41,523 nucleotides of DNA from a virus. A program made the position numbers and the translations under genes. Each line of letters starts with the position of its first letter. Position 1 is the stretch's first letter. The stretch spans positions 1-41,523 of the IMG/VR virus record IMGVR_UViG_3300042261_000343, one strand, 5' to 3'. Below, one piece after another: positions 25,430 to 31,148 of this stretch. A model generated the notes under the pieces. That model was not told where the DNA came from, searched no databases, and worked only from the letters and a program-made list of their open reading frames with translations.

Positions 25430-25722
25430 ACAACCACTGGTTCTCCTAGACCTTCTGGTAGTTTAATCTGAGGGAGTTCTTTGACTTCCCAGGAACCACC
25501 AACTCCACCATCCATATTTACAACGATCTCATTGGTCGGCAGTGCCTTTGGAATCTCAACATCAATCACAGGACTCATTAGAGACTTATTACTGGTAATA
25601 GTACGATTATGTGGATCTAAATCAAACATAAACATTGCATCTGACCATTCACCACAATCACAAATTTTTCTTCCAGTTCTTCTATCAACCACTGAAAAAT
25701 AATCATCGTTATACTTTTTCAT
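25426..25722 (-). CDS. Unknown protein, 98 aa
   Basis: Starts MKKYNDDYFSVVDRRTGRKI with CDC near residue 21, then an acidic and Pro-rich second half (IKLPEGLGEPVVV end). No family recognised. It overlaps the 40-residue ORF upstream by 14 nt and the 65-residue ORF downstream by 4 nt, part of a chain of small genes between psbD and the oxygenase. Composition and coupling support it being real. Confidence 0.6.
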   Translation of the reverse strand: MKKYNDDYFSVVDRRTGRKICDCGEWSDAMFMFDLDPHNRTITSNKSLMSPVIDVEIPKALPTNEIVVNMDGGVGGSWEVKELPQIKLPEGLGEPVVV

Positions 25723-25831
25723 TCTTTGAAGTCTTTTGATTATTATAGGATACTTTGGTAGGTCTGTAAAGGTTGGGCCAAGTATCTCTAAGAATTTCTG
25801 CGAGTTTATATGGAGTTGTTGAGGATATCAT
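25709..25831 (-). CDS. Small unknown protein, 40 aa
   Basis: ATG at 25831 overlaps the stop of the preceding 24-residue ORF (ATGA); TAA at 25711-25709. The product reads MISSTTPYKLAEIL, then RDTWPNLYRPTKV and a polar tail. It has the look of a short soluble cyanophage protein, with mixed hydrophobic/charged helix and no repeats. Not recognised. Confidence 0.5.
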   Translation of the reverse strand: MISSTTPYKLAEILRDTWPNLYRPTKVSYNNQKTSKNEKV

Positions 25832-25902
25832 AAGTCTTGTGTAATGGACATAATAAACATAAAGACTCCAAAGAATATGAAACTTATGAGGATAAAGAAC
25901 AT
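25828..25902 (-). CDS. Possible 24-aa membrane peptide
   Basis: ATG at 25902 lies directly after the T-tract of the terminator at 25903-25926, and the stop overlaps the next ATG by ATGA. The peptide is almost entirely hydrophobic (MFFILISFIFFGVFMF then IMSITQDL), consistent with a single membrane helix. There is no classical ribosome site. It might be read only from the late-type motif at 25929-25936. Confidence 0.4.
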   Translation of the reverse strand: MFFILISFIFFGVFMFIMSITQDL

Positions 25903-25926
25903 AAAAAAAGGAGTTCAGAGAACTCC
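25903..25926 (-). terminator. Rho-independent terminator downstream of the psbD/endonuclease unit
   Basis: Minus strand: perfect 7-bp stem GGAGTTC/GAACTCC with a TCT loop followed by seven T. A late-like ACTAAATA box at 25936-25929 lies directly 5' of the stem; initiation from it (near 25923) would begin inside the 5' arm and so lose part of the hairpin. Confidence 0.75.
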
Positions 25927-25936
25927 CTTATTTAGT

Positions 25937-25969
25937 TTATAGTGCGTTGCCTCTCGGTAGAACCTCTTC
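25937..25969 (-). repeat. Second, recoded copy of the psbD 3' end
   Basis: Encodes [10 protein letters not shown] plus stop, the same peptide as 26431-26463. Ten of 33 bases differ from the psbD copy, all silent apart from the TAA/TGA stop change; eight of ten sense codons differ. It is followed by a terminator at 25903-25926, as expected for the original psbD end. Confidence 0.85.
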
Positions 25970-26401
25970 CAATTTCTCTACAAGAAGTTTTAGTTCTGAT
26001 AGTGTAGCATCATTCTTGAGAGTATTAGCTCTATTACTAATAACCCAAACATTATCTTTTACATATCCTTTTGTAGAATCAATACGATCAAGTGACGGAG
26101 ATTCCATAGGAGTGCCCAACAGGGGGCAAGTGTCTGGAATAACAATATCTTCTTTTGTAATATTGAAGTCCAGACCTCTTTGCTTTGCCCGATACTTTGC
26201 CCGAGACCACATAGGTGATCTTGGATCTTGCCCTGTCTTACGAAGTGATTTAGCATAACATCCACAAGATACTGTTTGTCCAGGTTTCATAGATGATTTA
26301 CGAACTGTTTTAATAGTTCCACATTCACACTGGACTTTACAGTATCTGTGAACTTTATCAGACCATTCATCAAGAACAGTAAGCATTCCTATTTTTTCCA
26401 T
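25937..26401 (-). CDS. HNH-type homing endonuclease ending in a copy of the D2 tail, 154 aa
   Basis: N-terminal zinc-type region (CKVQCECGTIKTV, then QTVSCGCYAK, residues about 22-50). A nuclease-like core follows with CPLLG, SLDRIDSTKGYVKDNVWVIS and NRANTLKNDAT, the pattern of phage HNH/His-Me homing endonucleases. The last ten residues, [10 protein letters not shown], are identical to the last ten of PsbD encoded just upstream. Nine of the 30 bases differ and every difference is synonymous. The gene starts 29 nt after the psbD stop. It therefore appears to be inserted in the psbD 3' end, its frame running into a displaced psbD tail. Confidence 0.85.
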   Translation of the reverse strand: MEKIGMLTVLDEWSDKVHRYCKVQCECGTIKTVRKSSMKPGQTVSCGCYAKSLRKTGQDPRSPMWSRAKYRAKQRGLDFNITKEDIVIPDTCPLLGTPMESPSLDRIDSTKGYVKDNVWVISNRANTLKNDATLSELKLLVEKLEEVLPRGNAL

Positions 26402-26430
26402 AATTCTACCACACGATAGAATTATTTATA
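26399..26430 (-). promoter_or_regulatory. Late promoter overlapping an RBS-blocking hairpin
   Basis: Exact TATAAATA at 26430-26423 on the minus strand, directly after the psbD stop. Its last base begins a 9-bp hairpin (one G-T pair), arms at 26423-26415 and 26410-26402, loop GTGT, whose 3' arm abuts the endonuclease ATG. A transcript starting about 26417 would lack six of nine bases of the 5' arm, whereas psbD read-through RNA would keep the hairpin. Confidence 0.65.
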
Positions 26431-27492
26431 TCATAATGCATTTCCACGAGGTAAAACTTCCTCTGGAAATACAAACTGCTCATGAGGTTGGTCTACTGGT
26501 GCCATCCACGCTCTAAGACCCTCATTAAGGAGGATATTCTTCGTGTAGAACGTCTCAAACTCAGGGTCCTCTGCCGCTCTAATCTCCTGAGATACAAAGT
26601 CGTATGCACGGAGGTTAAGAGCAAGACCGATGATACCAATAGAAGAAGTCCAGAGACCCATAACTGGTACAAAAAGCATAAAGAAGTGCAACCAACGCTT
26701 ATTACTAAAAGCAATACCGAAGATCTGAGACCAGAATCTGTTAGCAGTAACCATAGAGTATGTCTCTTCTTCTTGAGTTGGTTCAAATGCTTTAAAAGTG
26801 TTTGACTGTTCACTATCTTCATAAAGTGTGTTTTCTACAGTTGCTCCGTGAATCGCACAGAGCAGTGCTCCACCCAGTATACCAGCAACTCCCATCATAT
26901 GGAAGGGGTTGAGAGTCCAGTTGTGGAAACCCTGAAGAAACAGAAGGAACCTGAAGATCGCCGCCACCCCGAAGGAGGGAGCGAAGAACCAACTGGATTG
27001 TCCCAGTGGATACATCAAGAATACAGAAACGAATACTGCGATAGGTCCAGAGAATGCGATTGCGTTATAAGGTCTGATGCCTACAAGACGAGCAATCTCA
27101 AACTGACGCAACATAAATCCTATTAAGCTGAAAGCCCCGTGGAGTGCCACAAAAGTCCAGAGTCCCCCAAGTTGGCACCAGCGGACGAAATCCCCTTGAG
27201 CCTCAGGACCCCAGAGAAGAAGAAGAGAATGACCCATAGAATCTGCTGGAGTGCTAACTGCCGCAGTAAGAAAGTTTGCACCCTCAAGATAGGAACTTGC
27301 CAACCCGTGAGTATACCAACTCGTAACGAAAGTTGTCCCAGTAAGCCAACCACCAAGAGCAAGATAAGCTGTGGGAAAAAGAAGAAGTCCAGACCAGCCA
27401 ACAAAAACGAAACGATCTCTCTTAAGCCAGTCGTCGAGTACATCGAACCATCCTCTCTGTGAAATTGGTTGTTGTAAAGTAGATGAAACCAT
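26431..27492 (-). CDS. psbD: Photosystem II D2 protein
   Basis: A full-length D2 of 353 residues in one uninterrupted frame. Recognised segments include [20 protein letters not shown], the redox-active Tyr161 (standard Tyr160) in [13 protein letters not shown], His198 (standard 197) in [31 protein letters not shown] and the terminal [12 protein letters not shown]. An AGGAG ribosome site precedes the ATG by 5 nt. D2 pairs with D1 to form the photosystem II core in thylakoids; phage copies are thought to sustain photosynthesis in infected cells. Its last ten codons are duplicated in the downstream endonuclease gene. Confidence 0.97.
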   Translation of the reverse strand: MVSSTLQQPISQRGWFDVLDDWLKRDRFVFVGWSGLLLFPTAYLALGGWLTGTTFVTSWYTHGLASSYLEGANFLTAAVSTPADSMGHSLLLLWGPEAQGDFVRWCQLGGLWTFVALHGAFSLIGFMLRQFEIARLVGIRPYNAIAFSGPIAVFVSVFLMYPLGQSSWFFAPSFGVAAIFRFLLFLQGFHNWTLNPFHMMGVAGILGGALLCAIHGATVENTLYEDSEQSNTFKAFEPTQEEETYSMVTANRFWSQIFGIAFSNKRWLHFFMLFVPVMGLWTSSIGIIGLALNLRAYDFVSQEIRAAEDPEFETFYTKNILLNEGLRAWMAPVDQPHEQFVFPEEVLPRGNAL

Positions 27493-27498
27493 TTTTCT

Positions 27499-27506
27499 CC
27501 TAAATA
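27499..27506 (+). promoter_or_regulatory. Late-promoter-like CCTAAATA on plus strand
   Basis: Plus-strand CCTAAATA ends 25 nt before the ATG of the endonuclease-VII-like gene. It overlaps the psbD ribosome site on the other strand. The same CCTAAATA octamer occurs in the hairpin at 29659-29696. Confidence 0.4.
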
Positions 27507-27531
27507 AGTATGGAAAATATGCATTACAAAT

Positions 27532-27918
27532 ATGAAACTCTGCAATTTCTGCAATAGAACTCTCTCTTTAGACAAATTCCATAAAAGAACCTTAAAAACT
27601 GGAAAAATATCTCTCCAATCAAAGTGTAAAGAATGTTCTACATCTATAAGAAAAAAGTATTACAGACCTCACGAATATATGAGAAGAAAGTTTAATCTTT
27701 CTGAAGCAGAGTATCAAGAATTAATAAAACACGATAGATGTCAAGTGTGTGACAGAGATATTACTGATAAAAAATGTATTGATCACTGCCACACTACAGA
27801 AAAAATCCGAGGAGTGTTGTGTAATAACTGCAACACTGCTCTCGGATTAGTAGGTGATAATGTTCAGATTTTATCTAAACTCATCCAATACTTGGAGCAG
27901 TCATCGCTACAGGAGTAA
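27532..27918 (+). CDS. Endonuclease VII-like homing endonuclease, 128 aa
   Basis: The only plus-strand gene. N-terminal zinc motif [14 protein letters not shown] with CKECS (residues 4-35), a helical link, then [25 protein letters not shown] and CNNCNTALG, which is the endonuclease VII (recombination endonuclease) pattern of two CxxC pairs around an IDHCH catalytic core. Family knowledge: the free-standing homing endonuclease F-CphI next to psbA in cyanophage S-PM2 is, to my recollection, of this type. It lies between psbA and psbD, faces psbA and overlaps its last 38 bases; its own C-terminus is therefore encoded antisense to the psbA end. No good ribosome site is seen. Confidence 0.85.
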   Translation: MKLCNFCNRTLSLDKFHKRTLKTGKISLQSKCKECSTSIRKKYYRPHEYMRRKFNLSEAEYQELIKHDRCQVCDRDITDKKCIDHCHTTEKIRGVLCNNCNTALGLVGDNVQILSKLIQYLEQSSLQE

Positions 27919-28960
27919 TTTCTGCTGCAGCAAGATCCAGAGGGAAATTGTGGGCGTTCCTCTCATGGCTCACCTCCATCCCAAGATTAGCACGATTAAG
28001 CACATCAGCCCAGGAGTTGATGACTTTACCTTCAGCAGAGAGAATACTCTGGTTAAAATTCAGGCCATTCAAGTTGAATGCCATCGTAGAAACACCAAGA
28101 GCGGTGAACCAGATGCCTACAACAGGCCAAGCGGCGAGGAAGAAGTGCAGACTACGGCTATTGTTGAACGAAGCATATTGGAAAATAAGGCGTCCAAAGT
28201 AACCGTGTGCAGCAACAATGTTGTAGGTCTCTTCTTCTTGACCAAACTTGTAACCATAGTTCTGTGACTCGTTCTCAGTGGTTTCACGAACCAGTGAGGA
28301 AGTAACCAGAGAACCGTGCATCGCACTGAACAGAGAACCACCAAAGACACCAGCAACTCCAAGCATATGGAATGGATGCATCAGAATGTTATGCTCTGCC
28401 TGGAACACAAGCATATAGTTAAAGGTGCCAGAGATACCCAGAGGCATCGCATCAGAGAAAGAACCTTGACCGAAAGGATAGACCAGGAACACTGCACTCG
28501 CAGCAGCAACAGGTGCCGAGTAAGCAACACAGATCCAAGGACGCATACCCAGACGATAGGAGAGTTCCCACTCACGACCCATATAGGCGTAGATACCAAT
28601 CAGGAAGTGGAACACAACCAGTTGGAAAGGACCACCGTTGTAGAGCCACTCATCTAGGGAAGCAGCTTCCCAGATGGGGTAAAAGTGCAGTCCAATTGCG
28701 TTGGACGAAGGAATAACAGCACCAGAGATGATGTTGTTTCCGTACATGAGTGAACCAGCAACGGGTTCACGGATACCATCAATGTCCACAGGAGGTGCGG
28801 CAATGAAGGCAACGATGAAGCAGATGGTAGCAGCAAGTAGGCAAGGCACCATCAATACACCAAACCACCCCACATAGATGCGGTTGTCTGTGCTAGTAAT
28901 CCAGTTACAAAACTGTTCCCAAGTATTTGATTGTCGTTGTTGTGAAATTGTAGCAGTCAT
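27881..28960 (-). CDS. psbA: Photosystem II D1 protein, D1:2-like
   Basis: I take [17 protein letters not shown] (ATG 28960) as the start, giving 359 residues; longer in-frame starts run into the leader RNA. Key residues are present: Tyr161, Asp170, His190, His198, His215, Ser264, His272, and the C-terminal manganese ligands His332, Glu333, His337, Asp342 and Ala344. Residue 130 is Glu ([10 protein letters not shown]), the form found in high-light D1:2 proteins. No intron interrupts the frame. There is no Shine-Dalgarno but a long structured leader upstream. The last codons overlap the opposing endonuclease gene. Confidence 0.98.
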   Translation of the reverse strand: MTATISQQRQSNTWEQFCNWITSTDNRIYVGWFGVLMVPCLLAATICFIVAFIAAPPVDIDGIREPVAGSLMYGNNIISGAVIPSSNAIGLHFYPIWEAASLDEWLYNGGPFQLVVFHFLIGIYAYMGREWELSYRLGMRPWICVAYSAPVAAASAVFLVYPFGQGSFSDAMPLGISGTFNYMLVFQAEHNILMHPFHMLGVAGVFGGSLFSAMHGSLVTSSLVRETTENESQNYGYKFGQEEETYNIVAAHGYFGRLIFQYASFNNSRSLHFFLAAWPVVGIWFTALGVSTMAFNLNGLNFNQSILSAEGKVINSWADVLNRANLGMEVSHERNAHNFPLDLAAAEITPVAMTAPSIG

Positions 28961-28981
28961 TTTTTTAAGAGAGTTAGATAA

Positions 28982-29101
28982 AAGTTCGGGGGGACGAACC
29001 ATTAGTATTATTCCCCACAGCACCCTCCACTGTGGGTATGAGAGACATCTTTTACTTGCCTAGTCTCGGTGAGGAGTTTCGTCCCTTTTCGGCAAGAACT
29101 T
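28982..29101 (-). ncRNA. Structured psbA 5' leader, probable PhotoRC-II-type motif
   Basis: On the transcript (minus strand) I find five complementary segments: 29101-29096 with 28987-28982 (AAGTTC/GAACTT); 29085-29078 with 28998-28991 (GGGACGAA/TTCGTCCC, 8 bp); 29067-29063 with 29046-29042 (GAGAC/GTCTC); 29036-29030 with 29020-29014 (CCCACAG/CTGTGGG); and 29096-29091 with 29060-29055 (CTTGCC/GGCAAG). The last pairs a hairpin loop with an upstream segment, a pseudoknot. PhotoRC-I and -II are known conserved RNAs of psbA leaders in marine cyanobacteria and cyanophages; placement here fits PhotoRC-II, but no covariance model was run. Confidence 0.6.
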
Positions 29102-29103
29102 GT

Positions 29104-29129
29104 GTTAAGAACCTGTTACATTTCTTAAC
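29104..29129 (-). other. 8-bp inverted repeat at the 5' end of the psbA leader
   Basis: GTTAAGAA and TTCTTAAC (minus strand 29129-29122 and 29111-29104) pair perfectly around a 10-nt loop. It would form a hairpin a few bases from the 5' end of a transcript begun at the promoter at 29139-29172, a place where hairpins commonly stabilise mRNA. Confidence 0.55.
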
Positions 29130-29138
29130 TCGTTGTTG

Positions 29139-29172
29139 TATTTATCATAACACCATCCTCTGGGGAAGTCAA
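29139..29172 (-). promoter_or_regulatory. psbA: Composite early/late psbA promoter
   Basis: Minus strand: TTGACT at 29172-29167, a 17-nt spacer and TATGAT at 29149-29144 form a good sigma70 promoter. The late box GATAAATA at 29146-29139 overlaps the -10 (TATGATAAATA). Both would give nearly the same start (about 29137 and 29133), leaving a leader of about 175 nt. Confidence 0.65.
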
Positions 29173-29654
29173 GAGGTATATTGATTAACTCCCCTTATGT
29201 TTCCACCCCTTTGCTCACATCCTTTTTTAGGTCCAGGTTTGATGTGAAGTTCATATCCAAACTTTGAGCACTCACGAATAGCCCTTTTGACTTGGTGTTC
29301 TTTTAGTCCAAGTAAATCAGCAACTTCTTTTCTTGATAATCCAGATTGACGATATTTTAATATTGATAGTTCTTGCTGTGTTGGTTCAGTTTTCTTTGGT
29401 GGTTTTCCTCTTTTTTCAGTTGAGTTTCCTTTACTCTTCTTTGCCCAGTTGATTGCTTGTTTATCGTGAATAAGTTTATGAGTTGCTGGATGATAAACAT
29501 AAAGATGCTCTGGAATATTTCTTCCACCTTCACATCTTGGTGGGTTGTGGTGAATATCAATATCTTTCATCTGCTCATCAGTAAGTCCATAGTGCTGTTG
29601 AGCAACTTTACGATAGTTATGTTTATCAGTAGAAAGAACAATAGCAGAGCACAT
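29169..29654 (-). CDS. HNH homing endonuclease with C-terminal HTH, 161 aa
   Basis: The ATG at 29654 (MCSAIVLSTDKHNY) is preferred over an upstream TTG because GGAG lies six bases before it. The nuclease core is DIDIHHNPPRCEGGRNIPEHL followed closely by THKLIHDKQ (residues about 32-70 overall, split by loops). A helix-turn-helix follows near residues 105-130: GLSRKEVADLLGLKEHQVKRA. HNH plus HTH is typical of free-standing phage homing endonucleases. It lies directly upstream of psbA, whose -35 box overlaps its stop codon. The ribosome site is buried in a long hairpin. Confidence 0.85.
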   Translation of the reverse strand: MCSAIVLSTDKHNYRKVAQQHYGLTDEQMKDIDIHHNPPRCEGGRNIPEHLYVYHPATHKLIHDKQAINWAKKSKGNSTEKRGKPPKKTEPTQQELSILKYRQSGLSRKEVADLLGLKEHQVKRAIRECSKFGYELHIKPGPKKGCEQRGGNIRGVNQYTS

Positions 29655-29658
29655 AAAA

Positions 29659-29696
29659 AACTCCAAACCTACTATTATTTAGGTAGGTTTGGAGTT
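29659..29696 (-). promoter_or_regulatory. Terminator-like hairpin hiding the RBS, with late motif in the loop
   Basis: A perfect 14-bp stem (arms 29696-29683 and 29672-29659) with a 10-nt loop CTAAATAATA, followed by TTTT and the endonuclease ATG. The 3' arm contains the GGAG ribosome site. The loop and arm junction read CCTAAATA (29683-29676), close to the late box; initiation about 29670 would produce RNA with no 5' arm. It can therefore act as a terminator and RBS lock early, and an open RBS late. This is inferred from sequence. Confidence 0.7.
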
Positions 29697-29711
29697 GTAA
29701 TGAAGTTTATG

Positions 29712-29954
29712 TTAGTGTTTCTGAATATTTAAAAAACTTTCTCTCCAATTATATAACTTTTCTTCCACTACTTCAATCTTATCAACAATCTTAGGAACAT
29801 TTTCTTCCTTTTTTTCTTCTGAACAAAAAGTCTCAGCATCATTCTGCTCTGGAATGACACCTGTTTTCTTCAGACCTTCATCAAGACTTTTTATTTTTTC
29901 ATTTAGATCTTTGGAAGCCTTAGAATACTTTACAGTCTTCTTAAAAATGCTCAT
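29712..29954 (-). CDS. Small charged protein, 80 aa
   Basis: Starts MSIFKKTVKYSKASKDLNEK; highly charged, Lys/Glu-rich and probably helical or coiled-coil (LNEKIKSLDEGLKK; VDKIEVVEEKLYNW), ending WRESFLNIQKH. No family recognised with certainty, although such short helical proteins are common near structural and photosynthesis genes of T4-like cyanophages. It has a composite early/late promoter upstream and the RBS-hiding hairpin downstream, which may terminate its transcript. Confidence 0.65.
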   Translation of the reverse strand: MSIFKKTVKYSKASKDLNEKIKSLDEGLKKTGVIPEQNDAETFCSEEKKEENVPKIVDKIEVVEEKLYNWRESFLNIQKH

Positions 29955-29982
29955 TAACTATTATCAATTTTTTCCGTAATAG

Positions 29983-30017
29983 TATTTATTATACCCTATA
30001 TTCTTCTATCTTGTCCA
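29983..30017 (-). promoter_or_regulatory. Composite early/late promoter
   Basis: Minus strand: TGGACA (30017-30012), an 18-nt spacer, TATAAT (29993-29988), overlapped by the late box AATAAATA (29990-29983). The combined TATAATAAATA closely resembles the psbA promoter's TATGATAAATA. Confidence 0.55.
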
Positions 30018-30153
30018 ATACTTTATTGAGATAATGGTGTGCTAACCACTTTGGATCATATCCAGACTTATTCATCCATTCTTTATCCAAATCTGCCTTG
30101 ATTTTAAGAACTTCATACTTAATAATATCCTTAGTCAAGTGTCCGCGTGGCAT
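29989..30153 (-). CDS. Small conserved-type protein, 54 aa
   Basis: ATG at 30153 to TAA at 29991-29989. It begins MPRGHLTKDIIKYEVLKIKA and continues with a Trp- and Tyr-containing region (DKEWMNKS, YDPKWLAHHYL) and a helical end. Short proteins with an M(P/A)RG.LTK start and this length are, as I recall, widespread in T4-like cyanophages. The start follows the T-tract of the terminator at 30158-30194 with no close ribosome site, the one weak point. Confidence 0.6.
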   Translation of the reverse strand: MPRGHLTKDIIKYEVLKIKADLDKEWMNKSGYDPKWLAHHYLNKVLDKIEEYRV

Positions 30154-30157
30154 ATAC

Positions 30158-30194
30158 AAAAAAAAAACTCTGCTGCTTATTTAGCAACAGAGTT
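30158..30194 (-). terminator. Terminator of the hli-petF-peroxiredoxin operon
   Basis: Minus strand: 11-bp stem AACTCTGTTGC/GCAGCAGAGTT (one G-T pair), a 7-nt loop TAAATAA and a run of T. The loop with its flanks reads GCTAAATA (30185-30178), a late-like box that would restart transcription at about 30172, inside the 3' arm. Confidence 0.8.
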
Positions 30195-30214
30195 CTTCAT
30201 TATGTCTGATTATT

Positions 30215-30754
30215 TCAGGCAGTAGCACCTACCTTTACATTTGCTGACACATACTCTAGAACATTTTCAGGAGTAGTCGCTTCGTAAGGGTCTGTGTCAG
30301 CGTTGTCCCGTTGCCCCGCTTCCACGAATAGTTTCTCGATGATTCCATTATCCACGACCGCAGCATAACGCCAAGAGCGATCACCGAAACCAAGGTTAGA
30401 CTTGTTGACAAGCATTCCCATAGAACGTGTGAAGTAAGCATTACCGTCTGGAATGAGTTTGACTTTCTCAATGTTCTGGTCTTGTGCCCAGGCATTCATA
30501 ACAAAACCGTCATTAACAGAGAGACAATAAATGTCATCAATACCAAGTCCAATAAAATCTTGGTACTTCTCTTCAAATCCAGGGAGCTGATAAGCACTGC
30601 AAGTAGGAGTGAATGCACCAGGCAGACTGAAAATAACCACACGCTTACCATCAAAGAGATCGGCAGTCGTGCGAGTAACAAACTCTCCATTCTCTCTGAA
30701 AGTAAATTGAACTTGCGGAATTTGATATCCTTCTCTACGCATAGTCACTTCCAT
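30215..30754 (-). CDS. Peroxiredoxin (Prx5-like), 179 aa
   Basis: The active-site segment LPGAFTPTCSAYQLPGF holds the peroxidatic Cys52 and the preceding Pro/Thr residues of the Prx5/AhpC-TSA family; SVNDGFVMNAWA and the later LGFGDRSWRYAAVVDNG also fit. Such enzymes reduce hydrogen and organic peroxides using thiols. The ATG at 30754 overlaps the hli stop (ATGA) and has GGAG upstream. Last gene of the operon with two hli genes and ferredoxin, it probably limits photo-oxidative stress during infection, an inference from context. Confidence 0.9.
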   Translation of the reverse strand: MEVTMRREGYQIPQVQFTFRENGEFVTRTTADLFDGKRVVIFSLPGAFTPTCSAYQLPGFEEKYQDFIGLGIDDIYCLSVNDGFVMNAWAQDQNIEKVKLIPDGNAYFTRSMGMLVNKSNLGFGDRSWRYAAVVDNGIIEKLFVEAGQRDNADTDPYEATTPENVLEYVSANVKVGATA

Positions 30755-30876
30755 CAGAATACTCCAGGAATGATTTGACCAGTAAAGAGATAAGAACCCA
30801 CGCCAGCAACAAAACCAATCATTGCAAGACGGGCGTTAAGAATTTCTGCTTCGGGGGTAAAACCAAAATTTTTCAT
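30754..30876 (-). CDS. hli: High-light-inducible protein, 40 aa
   Basis: A short Hli/ELIP-type protein: FTPEAEILNARLAMIGFVAG carries the ExxNxRxAM(I/L)GF chlorophyll-binding helix motif, followed by a hydrophobic end (SYLFTGQIIPGVF). A strong AGGAG precedes the ATG. It overlaps both neighbours by 3-4 nt (ATGA at each end). It is a single-helix thylakoid protein expected to bind chlorophyll and protect photosystems. Confidence 0.92.
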   Translation of the reverse strand: MKNFGFTPEAEILNARLAMIGFVAGVGSYLFTGQIIPGVF

Positions 30877-31148
30877 TGTTTTTCTCCTTTGTAGGGGTGT
30901 TGTTGTTTAAGTTCTGGATTGGGTTGGGAGAAGACCATAGGACTTCTGGTTTTATTCTTGATAACAATAAAAGCGTCGTTCTGATAGGTTACGGTTCCAA
31001 ATGGCTTCGCCCACTTTGCATTTGCGTCTGGATGAGTCGCAGTTCCAGTTACTGCTACGCCACCAATCTCAACAGAGAGTTCATCGTTGGCGTCCCATCC
31101 AAGTTCTTGAAGGGCGAGTGCGAACTGCCCAAGCATTCCAGCGGTCAC
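30873..31148 (-). CDS. Unknown protein of the ferredoxin operon, 91 aa
   Basis: I choose GTG at 31148: it overlaps the ferredoxin stop (GTGA) and has AGGAAG seven bases upstream; the next ATG (31136) has no ribosome site. The product begins [18 protein letters not shown] and has a beta-type core ([33 protein letters not shown]) with a basic tail. No cysteines or membrane helix. I do not recognise the family. Its tight coupling between petF and hli suggests a photosynthetic electron-transfer or repair role, but that is only context. Confidence 0.75.
   Translation of the reverse strand: MTAGMLGQFALALQELGWDANDELSVEIGGVAVTGTATHPDANAKWAKPFGTVTYQNDAFIVIKNKTRSPMVFSQPNPELKQQHPYKGEKQ

Noticed and set aside
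27854-28657. Plus-strand frames inside psbA
   Set aside because: They are antisense shadows of a well-conserved coding gene with no start signals or domain content. The endonuclease ending at 27918 is the only supported plus-strand gene.
28982-29067. tRNA-like T-arm (GGTTCG...) or group I intron remnant in the psbA leader
   Set aside because: No acceptor or anticodon arms can be paired for a tRNA. The short GACTA/AAGAT resemblance to group I P7 lacks space for P3-P8, and psbA is uninterrupted.
29055-29101. Hammerhead-like GACGAAAC segment in the psbA leader
   Set aside because: The required CUGAUGA strand and a correctly placed cleavage triplet are missing on the minus strand.
29042-29101. 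Glutamine riboswitch (glnA/downstream-peptide type)
   Set aside because: GGGACGAAA is shared, but the following conserved segments and closing stem do not match; a PhotoRC-type leader fits the gene context better.
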